From Nitrobacter sp. 62-13 (GTDB lineage: Bacteria > Pseudomonadota > Alphaproteobacteria > Rhizobiales > Xanthobacteraceae), in NCBI RefSeq assembly GCF_001896955.1, contig NZ_MKRN01000002.1:1-34190 (forward strand): a stretch of 34,190 nt of DNA, read 5' to 3'. A program made the position numbers and the translations under genes. Shown piece by piece: positions 26,207-33,775 of the stretch. Below the pieces are notes generated by a model that had not been told where the DNA came from, made no database searches, and saw nothing but the letters and a program-made list of their open reading frames with translations. Numbering within the stretch: position 1 is the first letter of the stretch; each line of letters starts with the position of its first letter.

Positions 26207-26555
26207 TTGCAATCTCCCAACGAGCCAATCGACCGGATGTATTTATCACAAAATCCGAAACCATTCGCACACGCCGATGAAGCAGCCGGAAGCGTTTGCG
26301 AGCCGATCAAATGACCCCTTGGGACCGAGTTGTGTTGAAAAAGTCGAAAATGTCGCGTGGTCAGAACTCGCGCAAAAGCGGGCCGATCGCTAACCAAAAG
26401 CGGACACACAGATCATTCGAGCATTTCATGCACGCTTGTCAAAAAACGCAATGGCGACAGCGTCTGTGACGGTCGTCATGGAGCGCTCCGGACCGCAAGG
26501 ACATGCTGCACCTCGGTTGCGGGATAATCCCGCGCCTAAAAGAGGTGAAACTGAA
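26207..26555. other. Gene-free stretch with possible repeat remnants
   Basis: I see no convincing coding sequence here. The part 26330-26410 contains phrases (AAAAAGTCGAAAAT, AAAAGCGGACAC) that I associate with degraded intergenic repeats or insertion-sequence borders in Bradyrhizobium, but no ends, terminal repeats or target duplications are visible. A perfect palindrome GCGGGATAATCCCGC lies at 26519-26533, just before the first leader-peptide gene. Confidence 0.4.
26519..26533. promoter_or_regulatory. Palindrome in the leader of the first peptide gene
   Basis: GCGGGAT-A-ATCCCGC is a perfect inverted repeat with 7-base arms, 22 bases before the start codon and just ahead of the AGAGGTG ribosome site. 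It could be an operator or a hairpin in the mRNA leader that limits ribosome access. No experiment or neighbouring regulator supports either reading. Confidence 0.35.
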
Positions 26556-26789
26556 ATGATACATGATACGAACGATAATGCAGCGATACGCGAGCTCTCC
26601 ATCGAGGAACTCGACTCCGTGGCCGGAGCCAAGTTTAGCTGGGGCGATTTGGTCGGCGCGATGGCGGCGGGAGCCGCGACCGGCGCTGCCGGCGGTGCGG
26701 CGGCCACGGGTGGCCCCGGCGCGGTACCCGGAGCCATTGGCGGCGGTCTTCTTGGCGGCATCGGATACTGCATCAAATCGATCTTTTAA
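26556..26789 (+). CDS. Bacteriocin-like precursor peptide with double-glycine-type leader (77 aa)
   Basis: The peptide starts MIHDTNDNAAIRELSIEELD and has a leader ending in ELSIEELDSVAGA (residues 13-25), the class II bacteriocin/double-glycine pattern with GA in place of GG, a change tolerated by some C39 peptidases. The predicted core (residues 26-77) begins KFSWGDLVGAMAAG and is extremely rich in Gly and Ala with many GxxxG spacings, like pore-forming class IIb bacteriocins. It ends GGIGYCIKSIF with one cysteine. The ATG at 26556 with AGAGGTG upstream is preferred to the GTG/TTG-like upstream extension, whose first 40 residues look random. A second leader peptide gene follows 107 bases downstream. 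Activity and target are unknown. Confidence 0.8.
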   Translation: MIHDTNDNAAIRELSIEELDSVAGAKFSWGDLVGAMAAGAATGAAGGAAATGGPGAVPGAIGGGLLGGIGYCIKSIF

Positions 26790-26806
26790 GTGTGCTGACT
26801 GTCCGA

Positions 26807-26846
26807 AGCGGAACTCCTGGATCTCGCGGTTCAGGAGTCCCCCGCT
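26807..26846 (+). other. Stem-loop between the two tandem peptide genes
   Basis: ACTCCTG (26813-26819) pairs with CAGGAGT (26832-26838), and the stem can be extended by AGCGG with CCGCT. The hairpin is not followed by a T tract, so it is not a clear terminator. It may be an mRNA-stabilising or attenuating structure that sets different levels of the two peptides, an inference only. Confidence 0.45.
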
Positions 26847-26896
26847 TTGGCGGCGAATTGAGTTCACCTAGCGCAAGCCAATGAACGGAGATTACA

Positions 26897-27058
26897 ATGC
26901 AAGAACCTCAAGAGTTGACCGATAACGAACTGGATTCCGTATCCGGGGGAAATCGCAGTGATGCCCCGACAGGCGCTTCGGATGCTGCTTCCGATTTCCT
27001 GAAGTGGCTTCTGGACCGCCTTCATGTGCCTGCCAAGTCGGGCGGCCCTATTCTGTAG
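26897..27058 (+). CDS. Second double-glycine leader peptide (53 aa)
   Basis: The short frame reads MQEPQELTDNELDSVSGG, a textbook double-glycine leader (18 residues), then a 35-residue core. The core is polar at first (NRSDAPTGASDAASD), then has an amphipathic helix-like DFLKWLLDRLHV segment, ending PAKSGGPIL, with no cysteine. A GGAG ribosome site lies seven bases before the ATG. The ELxxxELDSVxG leader wording is shared with the 77-aa peptide upstream, which argues that both are real and handled by the same leader peptidase. It is followed 37 bases later by a strong terminator, so the two genes probably form one short transcript. Confidence 0.78.
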   Translation: MQEPQELTDNELDSVSGGNRSDAPTGASDAASDFLKWLLDRLHVPAKSGGPIL

Positions 27059-27095
27059 GCCAGTCCTGCTTCGTAACCATGAATGCAATATTCGA

Positions 27096-27130
27096 TGCGA
27101 GGTCCTTAAAATAAGGACCTCGCATTTTTA
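27096..27130 (+). terminator. Strong rho-independent terminator
   Basis: A perfect 12-base stem TGCGAGGTCCTT (27096-27107) / AAGGACCTCGCA (27113-27124) with loop AAAAT is followed by TTTTTA on the plus strand. It ends the tandem peptide transcript. The T tract overlaps the stop codon of the convergent cysteine-rich gene, so the two units are packed end to end. Confidence 0.92.
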
Positions 27131-27580
27131 TTCATCGTCTGCGATCCGCTTCTCGTCTGCCGTCGGATTGGGCTTGTCAGTGATCACTTGCGGACAACGG
27201 AGACAGGCGTTCCGGCCTTCCTGACGAAACCAGCGGCAGGTCGGACGGATCTGGCAAGGTGGCAGGGCGTTGACGACGGACGCCAAACCTTCGACGATTC
27301 TTTGGGCGAGCGTGCATGCATTGCCCTCGAAGTGTTTGCACCCGGTCATCGCGCAAGGCGCCGCTATACGAAAGATTTCGGTCGGTTTCGCCGCCCCTGA
27401 GAGGGCCAATAGCTCCTCAGAGACTGCCTGCGTCTCGGTCAGGTAACCTATGCGGGGTGCGTCTGCAGTGCCGGTGCGCACACCGTAGACCCGTGCATCT
27501 TTGGCGCCCGCCTGAGCACTCGGACAATCGAGGGTTTCCAAGGTCAGGCGGGCCCCTCCTTTTGGTGGAGCGGACGACAT
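27128..27580 (-). CDS. Cysteine-rich protein coupled to a leader peptide gene (150 aa)
   Basis: This protein has eight cysteines. One is near the N-terminus (C19, TLDCPSAQ); the others form two clusters, C76-x4-C81-x-H83-x5-C89 (PCAMTGCKHFEGNACTLAQR) and C109-x5-C115-x10-C126-x2-C129 (PPCQIRPTCRWF ... NACLRCPQV). Such spacing suggests binding of zinc or an iron-sulfur cluster. I have a weak recollection of similar small proteins (RIAAPC..., CRWxxQEGxxACxRCPQ) annotated as 'nitrogen fixation protein' in cyanobacteria, without known function. Its ATG overlaps the TGA of the preceding leader-peptide gene (TGATG) and has no ribosome site of its own, so it is translated by coupling. The arrangement suggests a partner, maturation or immunity role for that peptide, but none is shown. 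Confidence 0.82.
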   Translation of the reverse strand: MSSAPPKGGARLTLETLDCPSAQAGAKDARVYGVRTGTADAPRIGYLTETQAVSEELLALSGAAKPTEIFRIAAPCAMTGCKHFEGNACTLAQRIVEGLASVVNALPPCQIRPTCRWFRQEGRNACLRCPQVITDKPNPTADEKRIADDE

Positions 27581-27822
27581 CAGGCGGCTTTGATCGACGT
27601 GAGGAACGGCGACTTGACAGGTGGGGCAATGACGCCGGTCGTGGCCCCGCCGATGATCGTGCCCAGACCGCCAACGCCCCGCGGCGATCCCGCTACGTTG
27701 ACGAGACCGCCAACTACCGCCTCGAGCTGATCGGGCGTCAAGGCAATGGGTGCTTCGAGGGCAGGATCGAACGGGTCTTTTGGCCGTCTGGTAGTCATAT
27801 CGGATAGCGAAAATTTAGGCAT
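27580..27822 (-). CDS. Third double-glycine leader peptide (80 aa)
   Basis: The peptide begins MPKFSLSDMTTRRPKDPFDP and has a leader ending ALTPDQLEAVVGG (about residues 27-39). This keeps the L-x(4)-L/E-x-V-x-GG pattern but not the exact wording of the two plus-strand peptides. The core (40-80) reads LVNVAGSPRGVGGLGTIIGG then ATTGVIAPPVKSP, Gly-rich and without Cys, Ser/Thr-poor, so thioether-type RiPP modification looks unlikely. The start is decided by AAGGAG: the ATG at 27828 touches it, whereas the ATG at 27822 lies six bases downstream, the proper distance. It is the first gene of a two-gene unit with the cysteine-rich protein. Confidence 0.78.
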   Translation of the reverse strand: MPKFSLSDMTTRRPKDPFDPALEAPIALTPDQLEAVVGGLVNVAGSPRGVGGLGTIIGGATTGVIAPPVKSPFLTSIKAA

Positions 27823-27828
27823 AGACAT

Positions 27829-28137
27829 CTCCTTGTGAACTAACCGGCTCTTCAGTCGGCGCGGTCATATTGGAGTGCATTCTTGGGCTAGTCCGTGATG
27901 GTGGTCATAGACGAGGTCGTCGTGGCGGCAGGCTTCATTGTCCGGAGTCAATGTCCGGTTGGGGTCATTTGCGGACGCTCTCAGGACCAGTCAGGCCGTG
28001 CCTGCTCTAACCCTTTGAAGCGGACAATCTTGGATTATTGGTAGACGTCCTAGTTCGCCTCCGATCCGCACCATTTGTCTCCTTCCGACAGCTCTGCTAA
28101 AGCGCGGCATCATCCCTGAAAACCTCAAGGGTCGTCG
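27829..28137. other. Gene-free divergent region between the peptide unit and purB
   Basis: This 309-base stretch must carry the promoters for the minus-strand peptide gene and for purB. The part 27938-28035 contains several GTCCGG / GCGGAC words in both orientations (AATGTCCGG, TTGCGGAC, GAAGCGGAC), perhaps remains of an old repeat. I see no coding frame, no clear sigma-70 boxes and no RNA gene. Confidence 0.4.
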
Positions 28138-29445
<1,308 letters not shown>

Positions 29446-29491
29446 GTCTGATAGCGGCGGAGACTTTTGGACAAAGGCCCAATACGAAAAC

Positions 29492-29582
29492 CGTCATGCC
29501 CACGCTCGTCGCGGGCATTCACGTCTTGAATCCGTGCGTCGCGCCAAAGACGTGGATGGCCGGGACAAGCCCGGCCATGACG
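29492..29582. repeat. Palindromic intergenic repeat, copy B
   Basis: This is the second copy of the element at 5292-5381, in opposite orientation. Its left arm CCGTCATGCCC...CACGTCTT (29491-29527) matches the reverse complement of copy A's right arm at 34 of 37 positions, and its right arm AAGACGTGGATGG...CATGACG (29547-29582) matches copy A's left arm at 34 of 36. The central 19 bases are unrelated to copy A's loop. It lies between the convergent genes purB and the cytochrome b561 gene. Confidence 0.85.
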
Positions 29583-29613
29583 ACGGATGGGTTAGGGCCA
29601 GTCGCCGTCGACG

Positions 29614-30165
29614 TTATTCGGCTCCGCCTGTCATCATCCGCGCCACCACGCGATCGCGCTTGATGAACCGGTGGTAGAGCGCGGCGAGGAAATGCAACAC
29701 GACCAGCCCGATCAGCACGTAAGCCAGCCAGATGTGCCAGTGCTCGAAGAAGCGGGCGTTGTCGCGGTTCTCCGATGTGAACTGCGGCACCCGGAACAGC
29801 CCGAACCAGTCGGCATAATCCGGTTTGTGGGCGCCGGAATGAGCCCAGCCGAGCAACGCGACGACGATCGTGATCGCATAGAGCGCCCAATGGTTGACGT
29901 GCGCCATCGCCCGCTCCCATGCCGGCGTGCCATCCGGCAGCGCCGGCACCGGATTGGCGCCGCGCCAGATCAGGCGGAGCACCATCAAGAGCAGGATGAC
30001 ATAGCCGATGTCGGCATGGATCGAGCGATGGAAGAGCTTGGCCTCCTTCGGCAGGAAGTGGTTGAACCATAATCCATAGGCCAGCATGGCGATGATCGCG
30101 ATACCGAGGATCCCATGGAAAACGCGGGACAGGGTGCCCCAGGCGGTGGTTGAATTCCGAAGCAT
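29614..30165 (-). CDS. Cytochrome b561
   Basis: The 183-residue protein has four membrane helices (about residues 13-33, 50-68, 90-108 and 146-165) and the histidines expected to hold two b-type hemes: H17 in helix 1 (VFHGILG), H50 in helix 2 (SIHADIGY), and H144 and H158 around helix 4 (EHWHIWLAYVLIGLVVLH). Bacterial b561 proteins pass electrons between quinol and periplasmic partners, sometimes superoxide. It is complete, starting MLRNSTTAWGTLSRVFHG. It stands alone between the palindromic repeat and the upstream PilZ gene, which is divergent. Confidence 0.92.
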   Translation of the reverse strand: MLRNSTTAWGTLSRVFHGILGIAIIAMLAYGLWFNHFLPKEAKLFHRSIHADIGYVILLLMVLRLIWRGANPVPALPDGTPAWERAMAHVNHWALYAITIVVALLGWAHSGAHKPDYADWFGLFRVPQFTSENRDNARFFEHWHIWLAYVLIGLVVLHFLAALYHRFIKRDRVVARMMTGGAE

Positions 30166-30413
30166 GACCGGCTCTTGCCCTCAGAACGGGGGTTACACGT
30201 ACCCACCAGTTACATTTACGCGCCAGAAGCCACGGCTGGCAGGTTTCAACAAGTCCCGCCGACGCCTCCGGAGATTGTAGTCTTTCTAATTCTGCTCCCG
30301 GACGCAGCGGGACGGATTGCAGTCGCGAGTTCCGGATCGCTAACGCCGCGTTAACCCTGACAACCGTAGGGTTTATCGATACCGAACTATAGCCGGTCGA
30401 CCGCGGAACCATT

Positions 30414-31022
30414 ATGGCGTTGGCGCAAAAAATCTCAAACCTTCCAGTCGAGCGCCGGCGATTCCAGCGGGTCGGGGTGCACCTGCTGGGTCGCTATATG
30501 CTGCCGGACCGGCGCGAATACCCTTGCCAGGTCATCAATATGTCTCCTGGCGGGCTGGCCATGCTGGCGCCCGGCATCGGCAACGTCGGCGACCGGATCG
30601 TTGCCTATCTCGACCACATCGGCCGCGTCGAGGGTAAAATCACCCGGATTATCGACAGCGGCTTCGCCATGAGCGTCAGCGCGACGCCGCGCAAGCGCGA
30701 CAAGCTGGCGGCGCAACTCACTTGGCTCGCCAATCGCGATATTCTCAATCTTCCCGAAGACCGCCGCCACGAACGCATCGTGCCGCGCAACCCGACCGCG
30801 ATCCTCACATTGGAGGACGGCACCCGGATGACGTGCCGGATCATCGATCTATCCATGTCGGGCGCCGCTATCTCCGCGGAAAGACGTCCGCCGCTGCAGT
30901 CCCGGGTTGCGCTCGGCAAGGTGCTTGCCCGCGTCGTCCGAAATCTCGAAGAAGGCTTCGCGCTCGAGTTCGTTCACGAGCAGCATCCCGAGACTCTCGA
31001 AGATAACGTCACCGCCCGGTAA
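30414..31022 (+). CDS. Tandem PilZ-domain protein
   Basis: This 202-residue soluble protein appears to hold two PilZ domains. The first has RRRFQR (residues 14-19) and NMSPGG (42-47), the second RRHERIVPR (about 117-125) and DLSMSG (145-150). These are the RxxxR and (D/N)xSxxG motifs that wrap around cyclic di-GMP. So it is a likely c-di-GMP receptor that changes partner behaviour, for example in motility or polysaccharide production; the partner is unknown. The first domain's RxxxR is slightly shifted and may be weak. The gene is divergent from cytochrome b561 and 321 bases ahead of a LapG-like peptidase gene. Confidence 0.9.
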   Translation: MALAQKISNLPVERRRFQRVGVHLLGRYMLPDRREYPCQVINMSPGGLAMLAPGIGNVGDRIVAYLDHIGRVEGKITRIIDSGFAMSVSATPRKRDKLAAQLTWLANRDILNLPEDRRHERIVPRNPTAILTLEDGTRMTCRIIDLSMSGAAISAERRPPLQSRVALGKVLARVVRNLEEGFALEFVHEQHPETLEDNVTAR

Positions 31023-31342
31023 ACGGCGGCCCTCGCAAACTCCCGCCTGCGCCAGTCCTTCCGGCGGCCGCCGCCGAGCCGGGGCTTGCGCTTGCACCGC
31101 GATTTTTCGGTTAACGCCAGGCGCGTTCAACCGCAGAAACTCCGATTCCAGCGGGCTTCAAATGCTAATATCTAAAATTTGAATCAAAGGAAGTCCGTTA
31201 AAATTTTAATCGAATTCGATTCAAGTACAGGTTCAATTTTCGGCGAACTTTACTTGCATTTGACGCAAATACACTTCGACTACTTAGCGGCGATGCAAAT
31301 CCTTTGTGCGAAATGTGGTCCCAACAAGAAACGGGGGCCACA
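31023..31342. other. Intergenic region with AT-rich palindromes
   Basis: No gene fits in these 320 bases between the PilZ and peptidase genes. The part 31165-31240 is markedly AT-rich compared with the rest of the window and holds the palindromes described separately; it is probably the promoter region of the peptidase gene. Confidence 0.5.
31178..31221. promoter_or_regulatory. AT-rich cluster of dyads upstream of the peptidase gene
   Basis: Two perfect palindromes abut at 31198-31221: TTAAAATTTTAA (31198-31209) and AATCGAATTCGATT (31208-31221). TTGAATC near 31179 and GATTCAA at 31218 also form an inverted pair. The composition and symmetry suggest binding sites for a repressor or nucleoid protein, about 120-165 bases before the start codon at 31343. 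Confidence 0.4.
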
Positions 31343-31966
31343 ATGGTCAACAGGGGACAGGGAATTGGACTGGCAGTTGCTGCCGCCATCCTGTGGGGGC
31401 TAGCGACACCGGCGGCGGCCGGAGAAGCCCAGCAGCAGCTCTATGCAAGTCTCGGCGACATCACGCGGGCGCCGATCGGCTGGGTCGAATTCTGCAACGA
31501 CAGTCCGAAGGAATGCGGCGGTGGCGCAACACAACCGCGGGACATCGTGATGACGCCTGACACCTGGCGCGATCTGCTGAAGGTCAACCGCTGGGTCAAC
31601 GAAACCATCAAGCCGATGACGGACAAGGAGCACTGGGGCGTCGTCGAAAAGTGGTCGCTGCCGACAGACGGCTACGGCGATTGCGAGGATTACGTCCTGC
31701 TGAAGCGCAAGATGCTGATCGACGCGGGCTGGCCACGCGAGGCGTTGCTGGTCACGGTGGTCCGCGACAAGCAGGGTGACGGTCATGCCGTCCTGACCGT
31801 CAAGACCGACAAAGGCGAGTTCATTCTGGACAATCAGAACGAGGACGTCGTCGCCTGGACCCAGACCGGCTACCGCTTCATGAAACGGCAGTCCCAGAGC
31901 GACCCAAATGTGTGGGTTGCGCTCGACGACAACCACCCGGCTGTTGCGACGGCCAGCTCTCGATAA
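31343..31966 (+). CDS. Bacterial transglutaminase-like cysteine peptidase (BTLCP, DUF920; LapG-related)
   Basis: This 207-residue protein has an N-terminal signal peptide (MVNRGQGIGLAVAAAILWGL, cleavage near TPAAAGEA) and a papain-like transglutaminase fold. The catalytic triad is readable as C114 in GYGDCEDYVLLKR, H148 in GDGHAVLTV and D163 in FILDNQNED. The family includes LapG, the periplasmic protease that cuts adhesins from the cell surface when c-di-GMP is low. No lapA or lapD gene is seen here, and many rhizobial members lack such partners. The ATG at 31343 is preferred to an upstream GTG whose first residues are not signal-like. A strong hairpin terminator follows about 60 bases after the stop. 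Confidence 0.9.
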   Translation: MVNRGQGIGLAVAAAILWGLATPAAAGEAQQQLYASLGDITRAPIGWVEFCNDSPKECGGGATQPRDIVMTPDTWRDLLKVNRWVNETIKPMTDKEHWGVVEKWSLPTDGYGDCEDYVLLKRKMLIDAGWPREALLVTVVRDKQGDGHAVLTVKTDKGEFILDNQNEDVVAWTQTGYRFMKRQSQSDPNVWVALDDNHPAVATASSR

Positions 31967-32272
31967 CCAGGAGAATACGAGACCCGCGACCGGTCATACC
32001 CCTCCCCGTCCCAGACCGGTTCGCGCGCGGCCAGCCTTCCCCCAAGAGGCTGGCCGCACCCTTTTGTGGTTGCGTTTTGAAGGAAACGCGATGATCGGTC
32101 GGGCATAGGGCGCAACTGCCGGTCGCACCTTCGGGACATGGCCAACAACAATGGCCAACAACAATAGTCGTGGCATGAGGCGCGCAGCTTGTGGCAAAGA
32201 ATTAGAATAAAAACGTGACAGACTATGGTAGTCAGCAGCCGGACGCCCGACCCCGCGCAGGATGGATATCAG
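31967..32272. other. Gene-free stretch with terminator and short direct repeat
   Basis: These 306 bases contain the terminator at 32027-32066 and two exact adjacent copies of ATGGCCAACAACA (32138-32150 and 32151-32163). I see no gene in it. Confidence 0.5.
32027..32066 (+). terminator. Hairpin terminator behind the peptidase gene
   Basis: GCGGCCAGCCT (32027-32037) pairs perfectly with AGGCTGGCCGC (32047-32057) around a nine-base loop, followed by ACCCTTTTG on the plus strand. The stem is strong and the T run is short, as often in GC-rich genomes. It lies about 60 bases past the peptidase stop codon. Confidence 0.8.
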
Positions 32273-32527
32273 ATGAGCGATGATGAGAAGACGGCCGATA
32301 CGGAAGATAAGACGATTGTCGAACAAGGCCCTTCCATCGGCGAATACCGCCGGGAGTCCATTCCGGAATATATCGTCGATTCGAACGGAGATCGGTTTGA
32401 ATTTGATCGCATAGCTCTCGAGGGCGGCGATGGCGGCCTCGAACCGTCGCAGCTCGAAAAGAATGAATGTCTCATTTCGCCCGGTTTGATCTATCGGAAG
32501 TCAGGGGGCGGTCAAGCTTCGAACTGA
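32273..32527 (+). CDS. Small acidic hypothetical protein (84 aa)
   Basis: From the ATG at 32273 the frame reads MSDDEKTADTEDKTIVEQGP and is strongly acidic, then SIPEYIVDSNGDRFEFDRIA and a C-terminus with one cysteine (NECLISPGLIYRKSGG). The composition is unlike random high-GC translation, having many Asp, Glu, Ile and Tyr, which supports a real protein. An ATG 48 bases upstream is possible but has no ribosome site. I do not recognise it, and the neighbours give no clue. Confidence 0.5.
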   Translation: MSDDEKTADTEDKTIVEQGPSIGEYRRESIPEYIVDSNGDRFEFDRIALEGGDGGLEPSQLEKNECLISPGLIYRKSGGGQASN

Positions 32528-32655
32528 CGTCGTTCGATTGCGCTTCACAGACTCAACGAGCAGCCGGCAAGGTTTGACGCAGACCAGCCGGAAACTCGCG
32601 CGATCCGCGTTCGCTGAGCGTGACATGCTGCAGCGAACGAGGATGGACAGCCGTC

Positions 32656-33120
32656 TCAGCCTCTCAGACCGAGCAATTCGACGTCGAAGATCAGTGTGGC
32701 ATTAGGCGGAATGACGCCGCCGGCGCCGCGCATGCCGTAACCGAGTTCAGGCGGAATAATGAGCGTGCGTTTGCCGCCGACCTTCATGGTCGCGATGCCT
32801 TCATCCCAGCCTGCGATCACTCGGCGCTTGCCGATCGGAAACTCGAAGGGCTCGTTGCGGTCGACCGAACTGTCGAACTTATTGCCCTTCTCCCCGTTCA
32901 CATAGAGCCAGCCGGTATAATGCATGATGCAGATCTGGCCCGGCTTCGGCGACGGACCCTCCCCCACCTTGGTATCCGTGATCTGCAAACCCGATGCTGT
33001 GGTCATGGTTTTCTCCGCGGTCTGGGCCTGTGCTGCGACCGGAGCATGTATCAGGACGATGCCGCCCGACGCAATCGCAAGCGCAAACGTCAAAACGCCA
33101 GCACATCGAAACGTCCGCAT
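32656..33120 (-). CDS. Secreted FKBP-type peptidyl-prolyl isomerase
   Basis: The 154-residue protein has a signal peptide (MRTFRCAGVLTFALAIASGG, cleavage near VAAQAQTA) and one FKBP domain: HYTGWLYVNGEKGNKFDSS, then GKRRVIAGWDEGIATMKVGG, and PPELGYGMRGAGGVIPPNAT. The aromatic and Asp residues of the FK506/proline pocket (Y68, F82, D83, V101, I102, W105, Y128, F145) are in place. It should catalyse cis-trans isomerisation of proline bonds and assist folding in the periplasm. The frame is open to 33309, but those 63 residues look non-coding, and the ATG at 33120 starts the signal peptide. Confidence 0.93.
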   Translation of the reverse strand: MRTFRCAGVLTFALAIASGGIVLIHAPVAAQAQTAEKTMTTASGLQITDTKVGEGPSPKPGQICIMHYTGWLYVNGEKGNKFDSSVDRNEPFEFPIGKRRVIAGWDEGIATMKVGGKRTLIIPPELGYGMRGAGGVIPPNATLIFDVELLGLRG

Positions 33121-33271
33121 CGCCGCATTCTCCAGCCTGCATCCGGCGCACTTGTCTAACCCAAGCACCGGATGCGGCCAAGGCTTTCTGCGGAGGCTTC
33201 TGCGGAAATAACCATGCCCGGCGCGCGATCTGGCGCGCGCCAGCTCAATCCCAATCGTTGAGACGTCGCGA

Positions 33272-33637
33272 TCAGCCGCAGACTTCGACCCGGCGCCAGC
33301 GCCATCCATGGCGGGTGTGGACCCGGCGGCGGGTCAGATAGCAACCGTCATCATAGTAGCTGCTGTAACCGTAGGGATAGCCGTAATAGCCATACGGATA
33401 ACCCCAGCCATAATAGGCATAGGGCGCCGCAAAACCGAGCCCGAGACCCCAGCCCAAGCCGCGGCCATAAAATCCGTGGTGACCAAAACCGCCACCATGG
33501 AAGCCACCATGAAAACCGCCGCCGTGAAAGCCACCGCCATGAAAACCGCCAAATCCGCCACGCGCGGAGGCGGCCGTGGGCGCGACGAGTCCTAATGCGA
33601 GAGCCGCCAGCAATGCGATCATCGTTTTGCGCAACAT
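33272..33637 (-). CDS. Secreted Gly/His/Tyr-rich protein
   Basis: The 121-residue protein starts MLRKTMIALLAALALGLV with signal cleavage near ASARG. The mature part has GGFHG-type repeats (about residues 27-53), then Tyr/Gly-rich YYGWGYPYGYYGYPYGYSS, and finally a basic end with two cysteines (DGCYLTRRRVHTRHGWRWRRVEVCG). This architecture is common among small Bradyrhizobium exported proteins, whose function is unknown; His-rich repeats could bind metals. The ATG at 33637 has GGAG seven bases upstream; an adjoining ATG at 33640 is only four bases from it. Confidence 0.8.
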   Translation of the reverse strand: MLRKTMIALLAALALGLVAPTAASARGGFGGFHGGGFHGGGFHGGFHGGGFGHHGFYGRGLGWGLGLGFAAPYAYYGWGYPYGYYGYPYGYSSYYDDGCYLTRRRVHTRHGWRWRRVEVCG

Positions 33638-33775
33638 CATCAAACTCCGTCCAGCTTCCCTTTTCGTCCTACCGATGACATACGCCGCCTGCGCCTGATT
33701 GTTTCTGCCGATGACACTCGTTTGCTGGAATTTTGGCTCAATTCTCCGCGATCCGTGCAAGGTTTCGCCGGAATC

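Noticed and set aside
26330-26410. Insertion-sequence border
   Set aside because: Only familiar-looking phrases; no terminal inverted repeats, transposase fragment or target duplication could be found.
26436-26555. Extension of the first leader peptide by 40 residues
   Set aside because: The extension lacks a ribosome site and leader character; the ATG at 26556 gives a normal-length leader.
29519-30412. Minus-strand open frame (297 codons) over the cytochrome b561 gene
   Set aside because: Out of frame with the heme-binding protein, and its C-terminus is only translated palindromic repeat.
31343-31966. Calling the cysteine peptidase LapG outright
   Set aside because: No LapA adhesin or LapD receptor is nearby, and many rhizobial relatives of this family lack them; only family membership is supported.
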